Shown one piece after another: positions 52,810 to 60,754 of a stretch of DNA of 64,000 nucleotides. The translations under genes and the position numbers were made by a program. The notes under the pieces were generated by a model, which saw only the letters and a list, made by a program, of their open reading frames with translations, did not search any database and was not told the DNA's origin. The stretch's first letter is position 1. Each line of letters starts with the position of its first letter. Source of the stretch: Enterovibrio norvegicus FF-33 (GTDB lineage Bacteria; Pseudomonadota; Gammaproteobacteria; Enterobacterales; Vibrionaceae); the NCBI RefSeq assembly GCF_000286835.2, contig NZ_AJYD02000038.1, forward strand, positions 1,470,185 to 1,534,184, given 5' to 3'.

Positions 52810-54252
52810 CTATGCCGCGACGTGTGTCGCTTCGTTCTTAATAACGTTTGAATTGCCCGTAGGCGTATTGCTTTGTAATACTTCAATCAGGTTTTGAGCC
52901 AAGGTGACTGCCCAGAACTGCCCAGCTAATGTCAGGCTGACATACCCGCCACCAGCGACTGACACAACCTCAATTCCCGTATCCGACGCTGCTTCATCAC
53001 CTCTTTCAAGGTAGACCAAGCCGTTTCGCTCCCATGCATTAAACAAAGGAATTAACGCCTCAAAGGTACCGATGCCGGCAACACGATCAAGTTTGCTTTG
53101 TGCGAGTACACCCGCATCAAATCCCGATTTCACTTCTGCGGCGACTGCGCGATTTGAAGGTGCCATCGTCAACATGGTGACAGGGTAACGCCTTTCTGAT
53201 ATCGCCGACTTGTAAGTGTCCATATCGCGAGTTTGCATCATTTGGCAGCCATTGACGTTGCCGCCAGCGCCAGCGCCAAGCGGCATAATTTCCGCCGTGG
53301 TTTTGGCCAATGAGTTATAAATGCTTCGTTCTCGGTTATCCGACGCCCAATGGTTTACGCTAAGACGTTTTTGATGATGACGGGCCATAAATTTCACGCC
53401 CATGTCGAACATGGTCGCTTTCATTTGCGTGTCAGCGGGATGAGGTAATTTGCCTTGCTCAACCATTTTGGCCATGGGTAGACCTTGCATCTCAATCAAC
53501 TGATACAAATCAACACCGTGAGCACCGGACTCCATATAGTCCTGCAAATCTTGTTGCCAAACGTCGAGCGTTTGATACGGGAGGCCGTAAAGCAGGTCCA
53601 GAACAATGGGAGCGGCGTTATAGGACACCAAGGTTTGAATGGTTTTCAGCACGTCTTCACGATCATCAAGACGTTTTGCGCTTCTGCGAACATGAGAATT
53701 AAAACTCTGAACGCCAAAAGAGAAGCGATTCACCCCAGCGTCCAGCGCCGCTTCAAATTTGTCGAGACCAAACCGGTTAACACGCCCTTCAAGAGTGATT
53801 TCACAATCAGGTGTCAATGGGAATTGGCTGCGAATATCAGAAACGATCGTGTGAATCTGTTTAGCGGATAAATCGGTTGGTGTTCCACCACCAATATATA
53901 CCGCCTGAAACGGTGCTGCTTGTGTCCATGTTTGTGATGCTTTCCATCGAATTTCTTCACGTAGCGCCGCAACGTAACCTTCAATCAATGAGGAACTGGA
54001 AGCGTATTGAAAGAAATTGCAGTAAGTGCAACGCACGCGACAAAATGGAATGTGGATATACAGGCAACGCGGTGCAAGGGTATTGGCTGGCGCTAAGGCG
54101 TGCGCCTCTTCAAGGGAAATTTGAATGTCTTCCCCTTTCACTGAGTGCATCATGCCGCCAGCATGAGGACTTTTTTTGCGTGAGAATGCAAAACGGAGCG
54201 GATCTGGGGTTTGCTGACCCACCAGTTCTACATTGTGTAAATCAAAATTCAT
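52810..54252 (-). CDS. hutW: Radical SAM heme-utilization protein HutW
   Basis: 480-aa radical SAM enzyme related to HemN/ChuW. The [4Fe-4S] motif is FCRVRCTYCNFF (CxxxCxxC); other features are YIGGGTPTDLSAKQIH, ITLEGRVNRFGLDKFEAALD, NRFSFGVQSFNSHVRRSAKR and LDLLYGLPYQTLDVW. ChuW-type enzymes open the heme ring anaerobically. I chose ATG 54252 (MNFDLHNVELVG), which matches the usual HutW start; longer starts exist but are less convincing. First gene of hutWXZ, read away from tonB. Confidence 0.93.
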   Translation of the reverse strand: MNFDLHNVELVGQQTPDPLRFAFSRKKSPHAGGMMHSVKGEDIQISLEEAHALAPANTLAPRCLYIHIPFCRVRCTYCNFFQYASSSSLIEGYVAALREEIRWKASQTWTQAAPFQAVYIGGGTPTDLSAKQIHTIVSDIRSQFPLTPDCEITLEGRVNRFGLDKFEAALDAGVNRFSFGVQSFNSHVRRSAKRLDDREDVLKTIQTLVSYNAAPIVLDLLYGLPYQTLDVWQQDLQDYMESGAHGVDLYQLIEMQGLPMAKMVEQGKLPHPADTQMKATMFDMGVKFMARHHQKRLSVNHWASDNRERSIYNSLAKTTAEIMPLGAGAGGNVNGCQMMQTRDMDTYKSAISERRYPVTMLTMAPSNRAVAAEVKSGFDAGVLAQSKLDRVAGIGTFEALIPLFNAWERNGLVYLERGDEAASDTGIEVVSVAGGGYVSLTLAGQFWAVTLAQNLIEVLQSNTPTGNSNVIKNEATHVAA

Positions 54253-54328
54253 CGCCAGAAACGACCTTCTAAAGGCAACAGTGCCACACAACGGCCTGCT
54301 TTCAATTCGAATACATCATATTCATATC

Positions 54329-54360
54329 AAATGATAATGCAACTGATAATTGATCTCATT
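54329..54360. promoter_or_regulatory. Fur-type iron box in the hutW/tonB divergent promoter
   Basis: Hexamer array GATAAT-GCAACT-GATAAT-TGATCT-CATTGC, with GATAAT at 54333-54338 and 54345-54350. It resembles Fur boxes and lies between the divergent heme operons, so iron repression of both is expected. Confidence 0.65.
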
Positions 54361-54418
54361 GCCATTTCATGCATAATGCACACAGAATTAATCGTTTTCA
54401 CGAAGTAGGAGAGAAAGT

Positions 54419-55210
54419 GTGAACGTTCGACGGTACGTTGTGTGTGGTGTCGTTTCAGTTGCGCTGCATAGTTTGGCCCTTTCGGCTCAGCAACCTCCAC
54501 CACCCCAGTTTGCAATTAGCGATGCCCATGCAGGTAGTCGTGTAGCTATCCAACTTGTTGCTGCTCACCTGCCACCGCCAGAGCCTATCGCGGAAAAAAG
54601 CACTGATGAGAAAGTAGAAAAGGAAAGCGAGCCTAAAGACAGGAATAGCAAACCTGTTGAAAAACGTTCGGTCGTGGAAAACCCGAAGATTGAAAAGCCA
54701 AAGATTGAAAAGCCAGTTGTCGATAAGCCTAACTTGGATAAGCCAATCGCTAAAAAGCCCAAGACGATAGAACCTAAACCCGTTCAAAAAAAGATATCTA
54801 AGCCTGCAGACAACGCTAAGCCTATCGAAAAAATCAAGCCCATCGAGAAGCCTAAGAAACAAGCTACAGACAACAAGCAAATAGACACCCGCGCTAATGC
54901 ACAGATGAATCAAGCCAAAGACAGTGCGCCAGTGATGGTTGAACGGCCGCAGTTTAAAGTTCGCCCATCTCAGCCTGCCTATCCACGTATGGCTATGCGA
55001 AAAGGCATGCAAGGTAATGTATTAATTGAAGTATGGCTCGATGAAGGTGGCAAACAAATCAAACAAGCATTGGTGAAAAGCTCGGGCTTTGACCTGCTTG
55101 ATAGTGCCGCCATGAGCGCGGTGAAAAAGTGGCGATTTCAAAGCCACACAGTTAACGGTGTTGCATTAGCACACCGAGTCAGAATTCCTGTTCGTTTTAA
55201 TTTGGATTAA
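54419..55210 (+). CDS. tonB: TonB energy-transducing protein
   Basis: 263-aa TonB with an N-terminal anchor (RRYVVCGVVSVALHSLAL, keeping the SxxxH motif), a long Lys/Pro-rich periplasmic spacer (repeats such as PKIEKPKIEKPVVDKPNL) and a C-terminal domain (FKVRPSQPAYPRMAMRKG, NVLIEVWLDEGG, AAMSAVKKWRFQ). The start is GTG 54419, with TAGGAGAGAAA upstream. First gene of tonB-exbB-exbD-hutBCD, energising the heme receptor. Confidence 0.95.
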   Translation: MNVRRYVVCGVVSVALHSLALSAQQPPPPQFAISDAHAGSRVAIQLVAAHLPPPEPIAEKSTDEKVEKESEPKDRNSKPVEKRSVVENPKIEKPKIEKPVVDKPNLDKPIAKKPKTIEPKPVQKKISKPADNAKPIEKIKPIEKPKKQATDNKQIDTRANAQMNQAKDSAPVMVERPQFKVRPSQPAYPRMAMRKGMQGNVLIEVWLDEGGKQIKQALVKSSGFDLLDSAAMSAVKKWRFQSHTVNGVALAHRVRIPVRFNLD

Positions 55211-55212
55211 CC

Positions 55213-55947
55213 ATGTTGGATTTACACTTTTTCTCATCCATTCACGCTCAGCTGGGCATCATGACTTGGCCGTTGACTATTCTCTCCGCGCTGATGCTGA
55301 TGCTGATTGTCGAGCGCCTAATTTTCGTGGCTCTCAACACAAAAACCCACAGTCGAAGTCTTCAAAAAGAGATCTACACCCTTTCACTGACAAACGACGA
55401 CGAGCTCAATCGCTACGTCGAAAACCATCAACAAGAAAAAAGCACCTTATCACAAGGGCTTTGTATGTTGATTAGCCATCGTCAATTTACTAAATCGCTT
55501 CGCGAAGAAGCCGTTAGTATTTGGCTTCAAAAAAAGCGCCGACAATTTACCTCGGGCCTCAAATTACTGAACGTGATTGGCGTACTTAGCCCTTTGATTG
55601 GCCTTTTAGGTACCGTTATCGGTTTGATTGAGATGTTCAAAGGCCTTTCCGCTACTCAAGGCGGCATCTCTCCCGCAGAGCTTGCAGATGGTCTAGGTTT
55701 GGCCATGTCCACCACCGCGGCTGGTCTCCTGATCGCCCTTCCCGCCATCGCTGCATCTCAGTTATTTAGCCTTTGGGCAGACCGTACATTGGCGAAAATA
55801 GAATACGTGCTTAACCATTTCAATTTACATCTTGCTGGTGTGTCTTTTGATGAAAGTGAGATGTGTTGCGCCAAAGTGACCCATTGCCCGTCGACTTGCT
55901 CAAGCCAAGTTTCTGCACGAAATACCGTTTCGGATGACGCCGCATGA
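55213..55947 (+). CDS. exbB: ExbB (TonB-complex proton channel)
   Basis: 244-aa inner-membrane protein with three helices. Signatures are LTILSALMLMLIVERLIF, LLNVIGVLSPLIGLLGTVIG, LADGLGLAMSTTAAGLLIAL. A Cys-rich tail follows (MCCAKVTHCPSTCSS), unusual for ExbB. Starts 3 bases after tonB; overlaps exbD by four bases. Confidence 0.95.
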   Translation: MLDLHFFSSIHAQLGIMTWPLTILSALMLMLIVERLIFVALNTKTHSRSLQKEIYTLSLTNDDELNRYVENHQQEKSTLSQGLCMLISHRQFTKSLREEAVSIWLQKKRRQFTSGLKLLNVIGVLSPLIGLLGTVIGLIEMFKGLSATQGGISPAELADGLGLAMSTTAAGLLIALPAIAASQLFSLWADRTLAKIEYVLNHFNLHLAGVSFDESEMCCAKVTHCPSTCSSQVSARNTVSDDAA

Positions 55948-56360
55948 TTCAATCACGTCCTGACAACGAAATAAGCACGTTTACGCCCGACCTGACGCCG
56001 CTGCTCGACATCATTTTTATTGTGATGGTGTTTCTATTGCTTACCGCCAACGTGGAATTCAAAAGCATGGAAATCGCTATTCCACAAACCAAAGACAGCG
56101 CCGTGTTGGATTCCCCTAATCAAAATGTCATTGCCATCAATATATTAGCGGGCTCTCCCGCGTGGGCAATTCAAGGCATACCCATGGATAACTGGGAAAC
56201 GTTCACGAGCGCCTTATTAAACGCAATAAAGGCAAATCCAGATAAAACCGTGGTCATAGCCGCAGATAAAACGGCAGATGTACAAAGCATGCTCAAAGTG
56301 CTGGCCTTTATGCAAAACAACAAAATCACTGCCACTAACATTGTGATGGAAGAAGAATGA
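55944..56360 (+). CDS. exbD: ExbD (TonB-complex component)
   Basis: 138-aa protein with one membrane helix containing the proton-carrying Asp (FTPDLTPLLDIIFIVMVFLL) and a periplasmic domain (VVIAADKTADVQSMLKVLAF). Starts within the exbB stop region (overlap of four bases) and overlaps hutB by four. Confidence 0.95.
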   Translation: MIQSRPDNEISTFTPDLTPLLDIIFIVMVFLLLTANVEFKSMEIAIPQTKDSAVLDSPNQNVIAINILAGSPAWAIQGIPMDNWETFTSALLNAIKANPDKTVVIAADKTADVQSMLKVLAFMQNNKITATNIVMEEE

Positions 56361-57217
56361 AAACGAATACATCAATTAAAGCGCTCTCATTAACTCTTTG
56401 TATGTTGATCATCCCACTCTCTATGGCTGCAGACAAAGAGACGCGCATTATTAGCGCAGGTTCAACCGTGACAGAATTGCTCTTCGCACTCGGTGCTGAC
56501 AATAAAGTGGTCGCTGTCGATTTAACCAGTCGCCACTATCTCGATCAACGAGACATTCCAGTGTTGGGCTATCACAGACAACTCGCCGCGGAAGGCCTTC
56601 TTGCACTCAGTCCTACTCACTTACTCGGTTCACCAGACATGGGACCTGATTCAACATTGCAACTGCTTAAGCAAGCAGGTGTCACCGTTGAAGCCTTGCC
56701 AACAGGCAATTCCATTGACGCATTTCATGACCGTGTCGATACCATTGCGCAAATCACCGATACACAGCAACAAGGTGAGCTTATTAAAAAGCAGGTTGAA
56801 GAAAGAATCGGCGCGTTGAATGCACAACAACCCGTTAACGCACCTTCGGTTCTATTCATGATGCTCTCGGATGGTAGGCCTGTGACCGTGGCTGGCGATC
56901 AAACCACCGTCAATACCGTTATCCAATTGGCTGGCGGCAACAATCCAGCCGCAAAAGAAAGCACCAGCTACAAACCCCTTTCAGCGGAAGCTATCGTGAC
57001 GATGCAACCCGACTACATATTGGTGTCAGATCGCACATTGGAACAAGTTGGTGGCATGGATGGCATGCTAAAGCAACAACCTCTGCTTGCCGCTACCCCG
57101 GCGTTTCAAAACAACAAGGTGATTCCTATCCGTGGTCACTCGATTTTGGGCGGGTTTGGATTAGCAAGCCTTGAGTTGGCAACGTCGCTTAATACCCGTT
57201 TTAACAACGATAACTAA
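56357..57217 (+). CDS. hutB: Heme ABC transporter periplasmic binding protein HutB
   Basis: 286-aa protein with a signal peptide (IKALSLTLCMLIIPLSMA). Cluster A-2/BtuF-like binding fold: RIISAGSTVTELLFALGADN, VVAVDLTSRHYLDQRDIPVL, LSPTHLLGSPDMGP, VVTVAGDQT-like VTVAGDQTTVNTVIQLAGG and MQPDYILVSDRTLEQVGG. Delivers heme to HutCD. Overlaps exbD by four bases. Confidence 0.95.
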   Translation: MKTNTSIKALSLTLCMLIIPLSMAADKETRIISAGSTVTELLFALGADNKVVAVDLTSRHYLDQRDIPVLGYHRQLAAEGLLALSPTHLLGSPDMGPDSTLQLLKQAGVTVEALPTGNSIDAFHDRVDTIAQITDTQQQGELIKKQVEERIGALNAQQPVNAPSVLFMMLSDGRPVTVAGDQTTVNTVIQLAGGNNPAAKESTSYKPLSAEAIVTMQPDYILVSDRTLEQVGGMDGMLKQQPLLAATPAFQNNKVIPIRGHSILGGFGLASLELATSLNTRFNNDN

Positions 57218-57244
57218 CACGCAGCGGAAATAACGGAATACAGA

Positions 57245-58288
57245 ATGAACGAGTTAATGACGCGTCGCGTACCTGTTCGATGGATGCTGCTATTTGCTAC
57301 CATCTTGCTATACACCGCCATGGTGAGTTCCATCACACTGGGCCCAATGGACATCAGTATCACGGATAGCCTAAAAGCCTTACTCCCAATAAAAGCAGAC
57401 CTGCCAAATTATGTCAGCGTTATCATTCAGCAAGTGCGCTTACCTAGAACCCTGTTAGCCATTGCCATTGGTGGCATTTTGGCTATCTGTGGTGCTGTGA
57501 TGCAGGGGCTTTTCAGAAACCCACTGGCTGACCCAGGTATTATTGGCGTGTCCGCTGGTGCTTCATTAGGCGCAGCGATTGCCATCGTGTTGTTTGGTGG
57601 AGTCATTGGACACACCGCCTTTCTAACAATGGGTACGGTTCCTCTGTTTGCATTTCTCGGCGGCGCGGCGGCCACTTTCGCCATTTACTACTTGGGCACA
57701 AACAGCAACGGCACTTCCGTCACGATAATGTTGCTGGCTGGCGTAGCACTGGGCGCAATTGCAGGTGCGGGAATGGGGCTGCTTAACTATTTTGCTGATG
57801 ATCAGGCGCTGCGTGATTTATCACTATGGACCATGGGATCGTTAGCAGGCGCATCGTGGGATGCGATCATTCTGGCCTATGTTTCGTTGTTTGTACTGGC
57901 ATTTTTCTATCAACGAAACGCCAAAAAACTCAATGCGCTATTACTCGGTGAAGCAGAAGCGCGTCACATGGGCATCAATGTACAGGCATTAAAGCGCCAG
58001 CTGATCCTACTCACTGCTGCTGGCGTCGGTATCACCGTCGCGCTGTCAGGGATGATTGGTTTTATCGGCCTCGTTGTACCACATATCGCGCGCATGCTGA
58101 CGGGTCCTGACCATCGAACCTTGCTGCCTGTTTCGCTGGTGCTTGGTGGCCTTATTTTGCTGGTCTCAGACATGATTGCACGAACCATTGTGGCACCTTT
58201 GGAAATCCCCGTGGGGATTATCACTGCAGCCATCGGGGCACCCTTCTTCTTGGCGCTATTGCTAAAACAACGAGGACGACTGGCGTAA
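57245..58288 (+). CDS. hutC: Heme ABC transporter permease HutC
   Basis: 347-aa FecCD-family permease with about ten helices. Features are LPRTLLAIAIGGILAICGAV, FRNPLADPGIIGVSAGASLG, GSLAGASWDAI, ARHMGINVQALKRQLILLTA and MIGFIGLVVPHIARMLTGPD. ATG 57245 follows GAATACAGA; overlaps hutD by one base. Confidence 0.95.
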   Translation: MNELMTRRVPVRWMLLFATILLYTAMVSSITLGPMDISITDSLKALLPIKADLPNYVSVIIQQVRLPRTLLAIAIGGILAICGAVMQGLFRNPLADPGIIGVSAGASLGAAIAIVLFGGVIGHTAFLTMGTVPLFAFLGGAAATFAIYYLGTNSNGTSVTIMLLAGVALGAIAGAGMGLLNYFADDQALRDLSLWTMGSLAGASWDAIILAYVSLFVLAFFYQRNAKKLNALLLGEAEARHMGINVQALKRQLILLTAAGVGITVALSGMIGFIGLVVPHIARMLTGPDHRTLLPVSLVLGGLILLVSDMIARTIVAPLEIPVGIITAAIGAPFFLALLLKQRGRLA

Positions 58289-59052
58289 TGAGTATTGAAA
58301 TCAAACACGCTTCGCTTTCAATGGGCAACAAAGTCCTACTCGATGATGTTAGCGTTCGGTTTAACAGCGGCGAACTGACCATTATTCTTGGTCCCAATGG
58401 CACGGGTAAAAGCAGCTTACTAAAACTGCTCAGTCGAGAATGGCCGTGCAATGGCGAGCTTAATTTCTATGACAAACCCGCGTCTGAATGGAAACCTGAA
58501 ACTCTGGCGCAGTCTGTCGGTATCTTGCCGCAATCTAGCAGCTTAACGTTTGGCTTTACCGTTAGAGAAGTCGTTGAACTCGGTGGGTTAGCGTTGAGCG
58601 TACCGCAGCGAGAGATTAACAACATTGCGACTGCCAATATGACGCAAACCGATGTTCTCCATCTTGAAGACCGCCTGTACCCAAGTCTCTCTGGCGGTGA
58701 AAAACAACGGGTGCACCTCGCACGCGTATTAACACAAGTATCCAGAGCAGCAAGAAGCACAGTACTGATGTTGGATGAACCCACATCAGCATTGGATATC
58801 GGCCACCAACACAAGACATTACGTCTGGCAAAGCAACTAGCCAACGAGGGATCTGCCGTGATCGCCGTGATCCACGACCTTAATCTGGCATCACAGTACG
58901 CCGACCGCGTCATCATGCTAAATAATGGTAAAATAGTGGCGGACGGAGCCCCGGAAGCTGTCTTAACCTCGACCAACATTGAAGCGGTTTATGGCTGGCC
59001 TGTTCAAGTTATCCCCCACCCTGAACAGAACTATCCAGTGATCTTGGCCTAA
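58288..59052 (+). CDS. hutD: Heme ABC transporter ATPase HutD
   Basis: 254-aa ATPase: Walker A ILGPNGTGKSSLLKLL, signature LSGGEKQRVHLARV, Walker B VLMLDEPTSALD, H-loop IAVIHDLNLASQ. Powers heme import with HutC. Last gene of the locus; terminator at 59082-59107. Confidence 0.95.
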   Translation: MSIEIKHASLSMGNKVLLDDVSVRFNSGELTIILGPNGTGKSSLLKLLSREWPCNGELNFYDKPASEWKPETLAQSVGILPQSSSLTFGFTVREVVELGGLALSVPQREINNIATANMTQTDVLHLEDRLYPSLSGGEKQRVHLARVLTQVSRAARSTVLMLDEPTSALDIGHQHKTLRLAKQLANEGSAVIAVIHDLNLASQYADRVIMLNNGKIVADGAPEAVLTSTNIEAVYGWPVQVIPHPEQNYPVILA

Positions 59053-59081
59053 ACGGTTAACGTCCCACACCAAACCTATTT

Positions 59082-59107
59082 AAACGCTCCCTTGTGGAGC
59101 GTTTTTT
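59082..59107 (+). terminator. Terminator after hutD
   Basis: AAACGCTCC and GGAGCGTTT around a short loop, followed by a T tract. Confidence 0.88.
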
Positions 59108-59312
59108 GTTTAATACCAATTCTTCACCCACAGAAACCAAAACATGAATAAATTTTTGGTATGGCGCAGTTTTGCTACGACATCACTGTTTAACGATACT
59201 ACGCTGTAGAAAAAGCGATATAACGCTTAGAGTCATTCTGTATTAAGTCACTTAAGTGTCTTGGTATTAACAGTCTTACTCTCTGAGCATCAACCAAAAC
59301 AAGGGTCTTATA

Positions 59313-60341
59313 ATGATTCGTACGGGTATTGTTGGCTTTGGCTTTTCTGCACAAACCTTTCATCTGCCGTTTCTCTCTGTCCTGCCCGATTTTGAGCCTG
59401 TCGCGGTCGTGTCTTCTCAACAAGCACTTGTTGGTCAATTGCTACCGCAAGCTAGCTGTTATTCAAATATCGAAGCAATGCTGCGCGATGCTGACCTTGA
59501 CCTTGTCGTTATCACAACCCCTAACGACACCCACTATGACTTTGCCAGACAAGCGCTAGAAGCGGATTGTCATGTTCTGTTAGAAAAACCCTTTGTAGTC
59601 AATAGCGGTCAAGGGTTAGATTTACTGCGTATATCCAATACGCGCGGTAAAATTCTGTGTCCTTACCAAAATCGACGTTGGGATGGCGACTTCCAGACCG
59701 TTAAATCACTCATTGATTCAGATGAGTTAGGTAAGGTTCGTGTGTTTGAATCGAATTTTGACCGATTCCGCCCTGAAGTGAAGCAACGTTGGCGCGAACA
59801 GCCTGGTGATGGCGCAGGTATTTTGTATGATTTAGGTTCACACCTTGTTGATCAGGCGCTTTTTCTATTTGGTGAGCCTTTGGCTATCACTGCTCATTGC
59901 AAAGCGATGCGCAATCAATCGAAAGCCACTGACTATTTTCACATGACCCTTCACTATTCAGACAAAGAAGTCATTCTCAATTCCAGTCCATTCCGATCGG
60001 GTAAAGGCGCACGATTTGTCGTTCAGGGTGATAAAGCGACCTTCTCTTGCTTTGGTTTAGACGTACAAGAACAACAGTTACGTGACGGTGTCACAGTGAC
60101 ATATTCAGAATTTGGCCGCCAACAGCACCAAGGCAAGCTAGAAATCGGTGACAACGTCACTGAAAAAGATATCGAACTCGAATACGGCTGCTATTCGGAT
60201 CTCTTTGCACAGCTCGCAAGCGCAATTCTAAACGGCACACCTCCGCCAGTTGATACCTATGACGCAGTGAAGGTCATATACGCCTTGGAGCTTGCAGAGC
60301 ACTCGTCTCAGGCTGGCAGAACAGAGCGCTGGGAGTTCTGA
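59313..60341 (+). CDS. ydgJ: Gfo/Idh/MocA oxidoreductase (YdgJ-like)
   Basis: 342-aa NAD(P)-dependent oxidoreductase. N-terminal Rossmann domain (TGIVGFGFSAQTFHLPFL, LVVITTPNDTHYDFARQALE, CHVLLEKPFVVN with the catalytic Lys of EKP) and a C-terminal domain (VFESNFDRFRPEVKQRWREQ, GILYDLGSHLVDQALFLFG). Close to E. coli YdgJ. The substrate is probably a sugar or inositol derivative but is unknown. ATG 59313. Confidence 0.9.
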   Translation: MIRTGIVGFGFSAQTFHLPFLSVLPDFEPVAVVSSQQALVGQLLPQASCYSNIEAMLRDADLDLVVITTPNDTHYDFARQALEADCHVLLEKPFVVNSGQGLDLLRISNTRGKILCPYQNRRWDGDFQTVKSLIDSDELGKVRVFESNFDRFRPEVKQRWREQPGDGAGILYDLGSHLVDQALFLFGEPLAITAHCKAMRNQSKATDYFHMTLHYSDKEVILNSSPFRSGKGARFVVQGDKATFSCFGLDVQEQQLRDGVTVTYSEFGRQQHQGKLEIGDNVTEKDIELEYGCYSDLFAQLASAILNGTPPPVDTYDAVKVIYALELAEHSSQAGRTERWEF

Positions 60342-60371
60342 TTTACCCTCTCGTGACTCAGTTATTCCGTT

Positions 60372-60409
60372 ATTCACTAATGCCAGCGTGTTAGCTGGCA
60401 TTAGTGAAT
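60372..60409. repeat. Perfect 16-bp inverted repeat (hairpin) after the YdgJ-like gene
   Basis: ATTCACTAATGCCAGC (60372-60387), loop GTGTTA, GCTGGCATTAGTGAAT (60394-60409). The next bases (CAATAAAATTT) are a poor T tract, so it may be a 3' end stabiliser or a relic of a mobile element rather than a standard terminator. Confidence 0.6.
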
Positions 60410-60509
60410 CAATAAAATTTGAACCACTCTGCCATCTCTCTGGATGACGGGCCTTTCTCCTACCATTTTTTATCATGAGAGCAGTCATCGGTACTTCCTT
60501 AGCCCTCAC

Positions 60510-60686
60510 TTAGTTTTCCTCTACTTTGGCCATTCGGTGCCTTAGGTAGCGAAATAAAGTAATGCCCCATTTAATCAGCAAGAAGATGAGGATAAGCGCG
60601 GCAAAAGTAGCGCTAATAGCGTCGAAATAACAAGTTATAGTGCGTATAAGTTGAAAGATAGGAGGCGTCAGGTCGGATAATACATT
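60510..60686 (-). pseudogene. Possible gene remnant encoding a single-TM C-terminus
   Basis: Open for 58 codons before the TAA, but without an ATG, GTG or TTG in its upstream part. It reads LSDLTPPIFQLIRTITCYF, then a membrane segment (ATFAALILIFLLIKWGITLF) and a basic tail (RYLRHRMAKVEEN). The size and layout recall small coat proteins of filamentous phages, but this is only a resemblance. The upstream TGA and the missing start suggest a truncated gene. Confidence 0.35.
60632..60644 (+). repeat. 13-bp repeat, copy 3 (AAGTTATAGTGCG, plus strand)
   Basis: Exact match to the copies at 31581-31593 and 46646-46658; lies within the minus-strand open frame at 60510-60686. Confidence 0.7.
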
Positions 60687-60694
60687 TCAGATAC

Positions 60695-60719
60695 AAAAAA
60701 GCCTGCACAAGGCAGGCTT
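60695..60719 (-). terminator. Terminator of the CHR transporter gene
   Basis: GCCTGC (60701-60706) and GCAGGC (60712-60717), with TTTTTT following on the minus strand. Confidence 0.8.
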
Positions 60720-60754
60720 CTATAGGATGAATCTAACACGTCAACTTTCTATGT

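Larger units (their letters stand above)
60342..60754. other. Intergenic region with hairpin, gene remnant and 13-bp repeat
   Basis: About 410 bases. It holds a perfect 16-bp hairpin (60372-60409), an open minus-strand frame without a start (60510-60686, listed separately), copy 3 of the 13-bp repeat (60632-60644) and the terminator of the CHR transporter gene (60695-60719). Confidence 0.6.
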
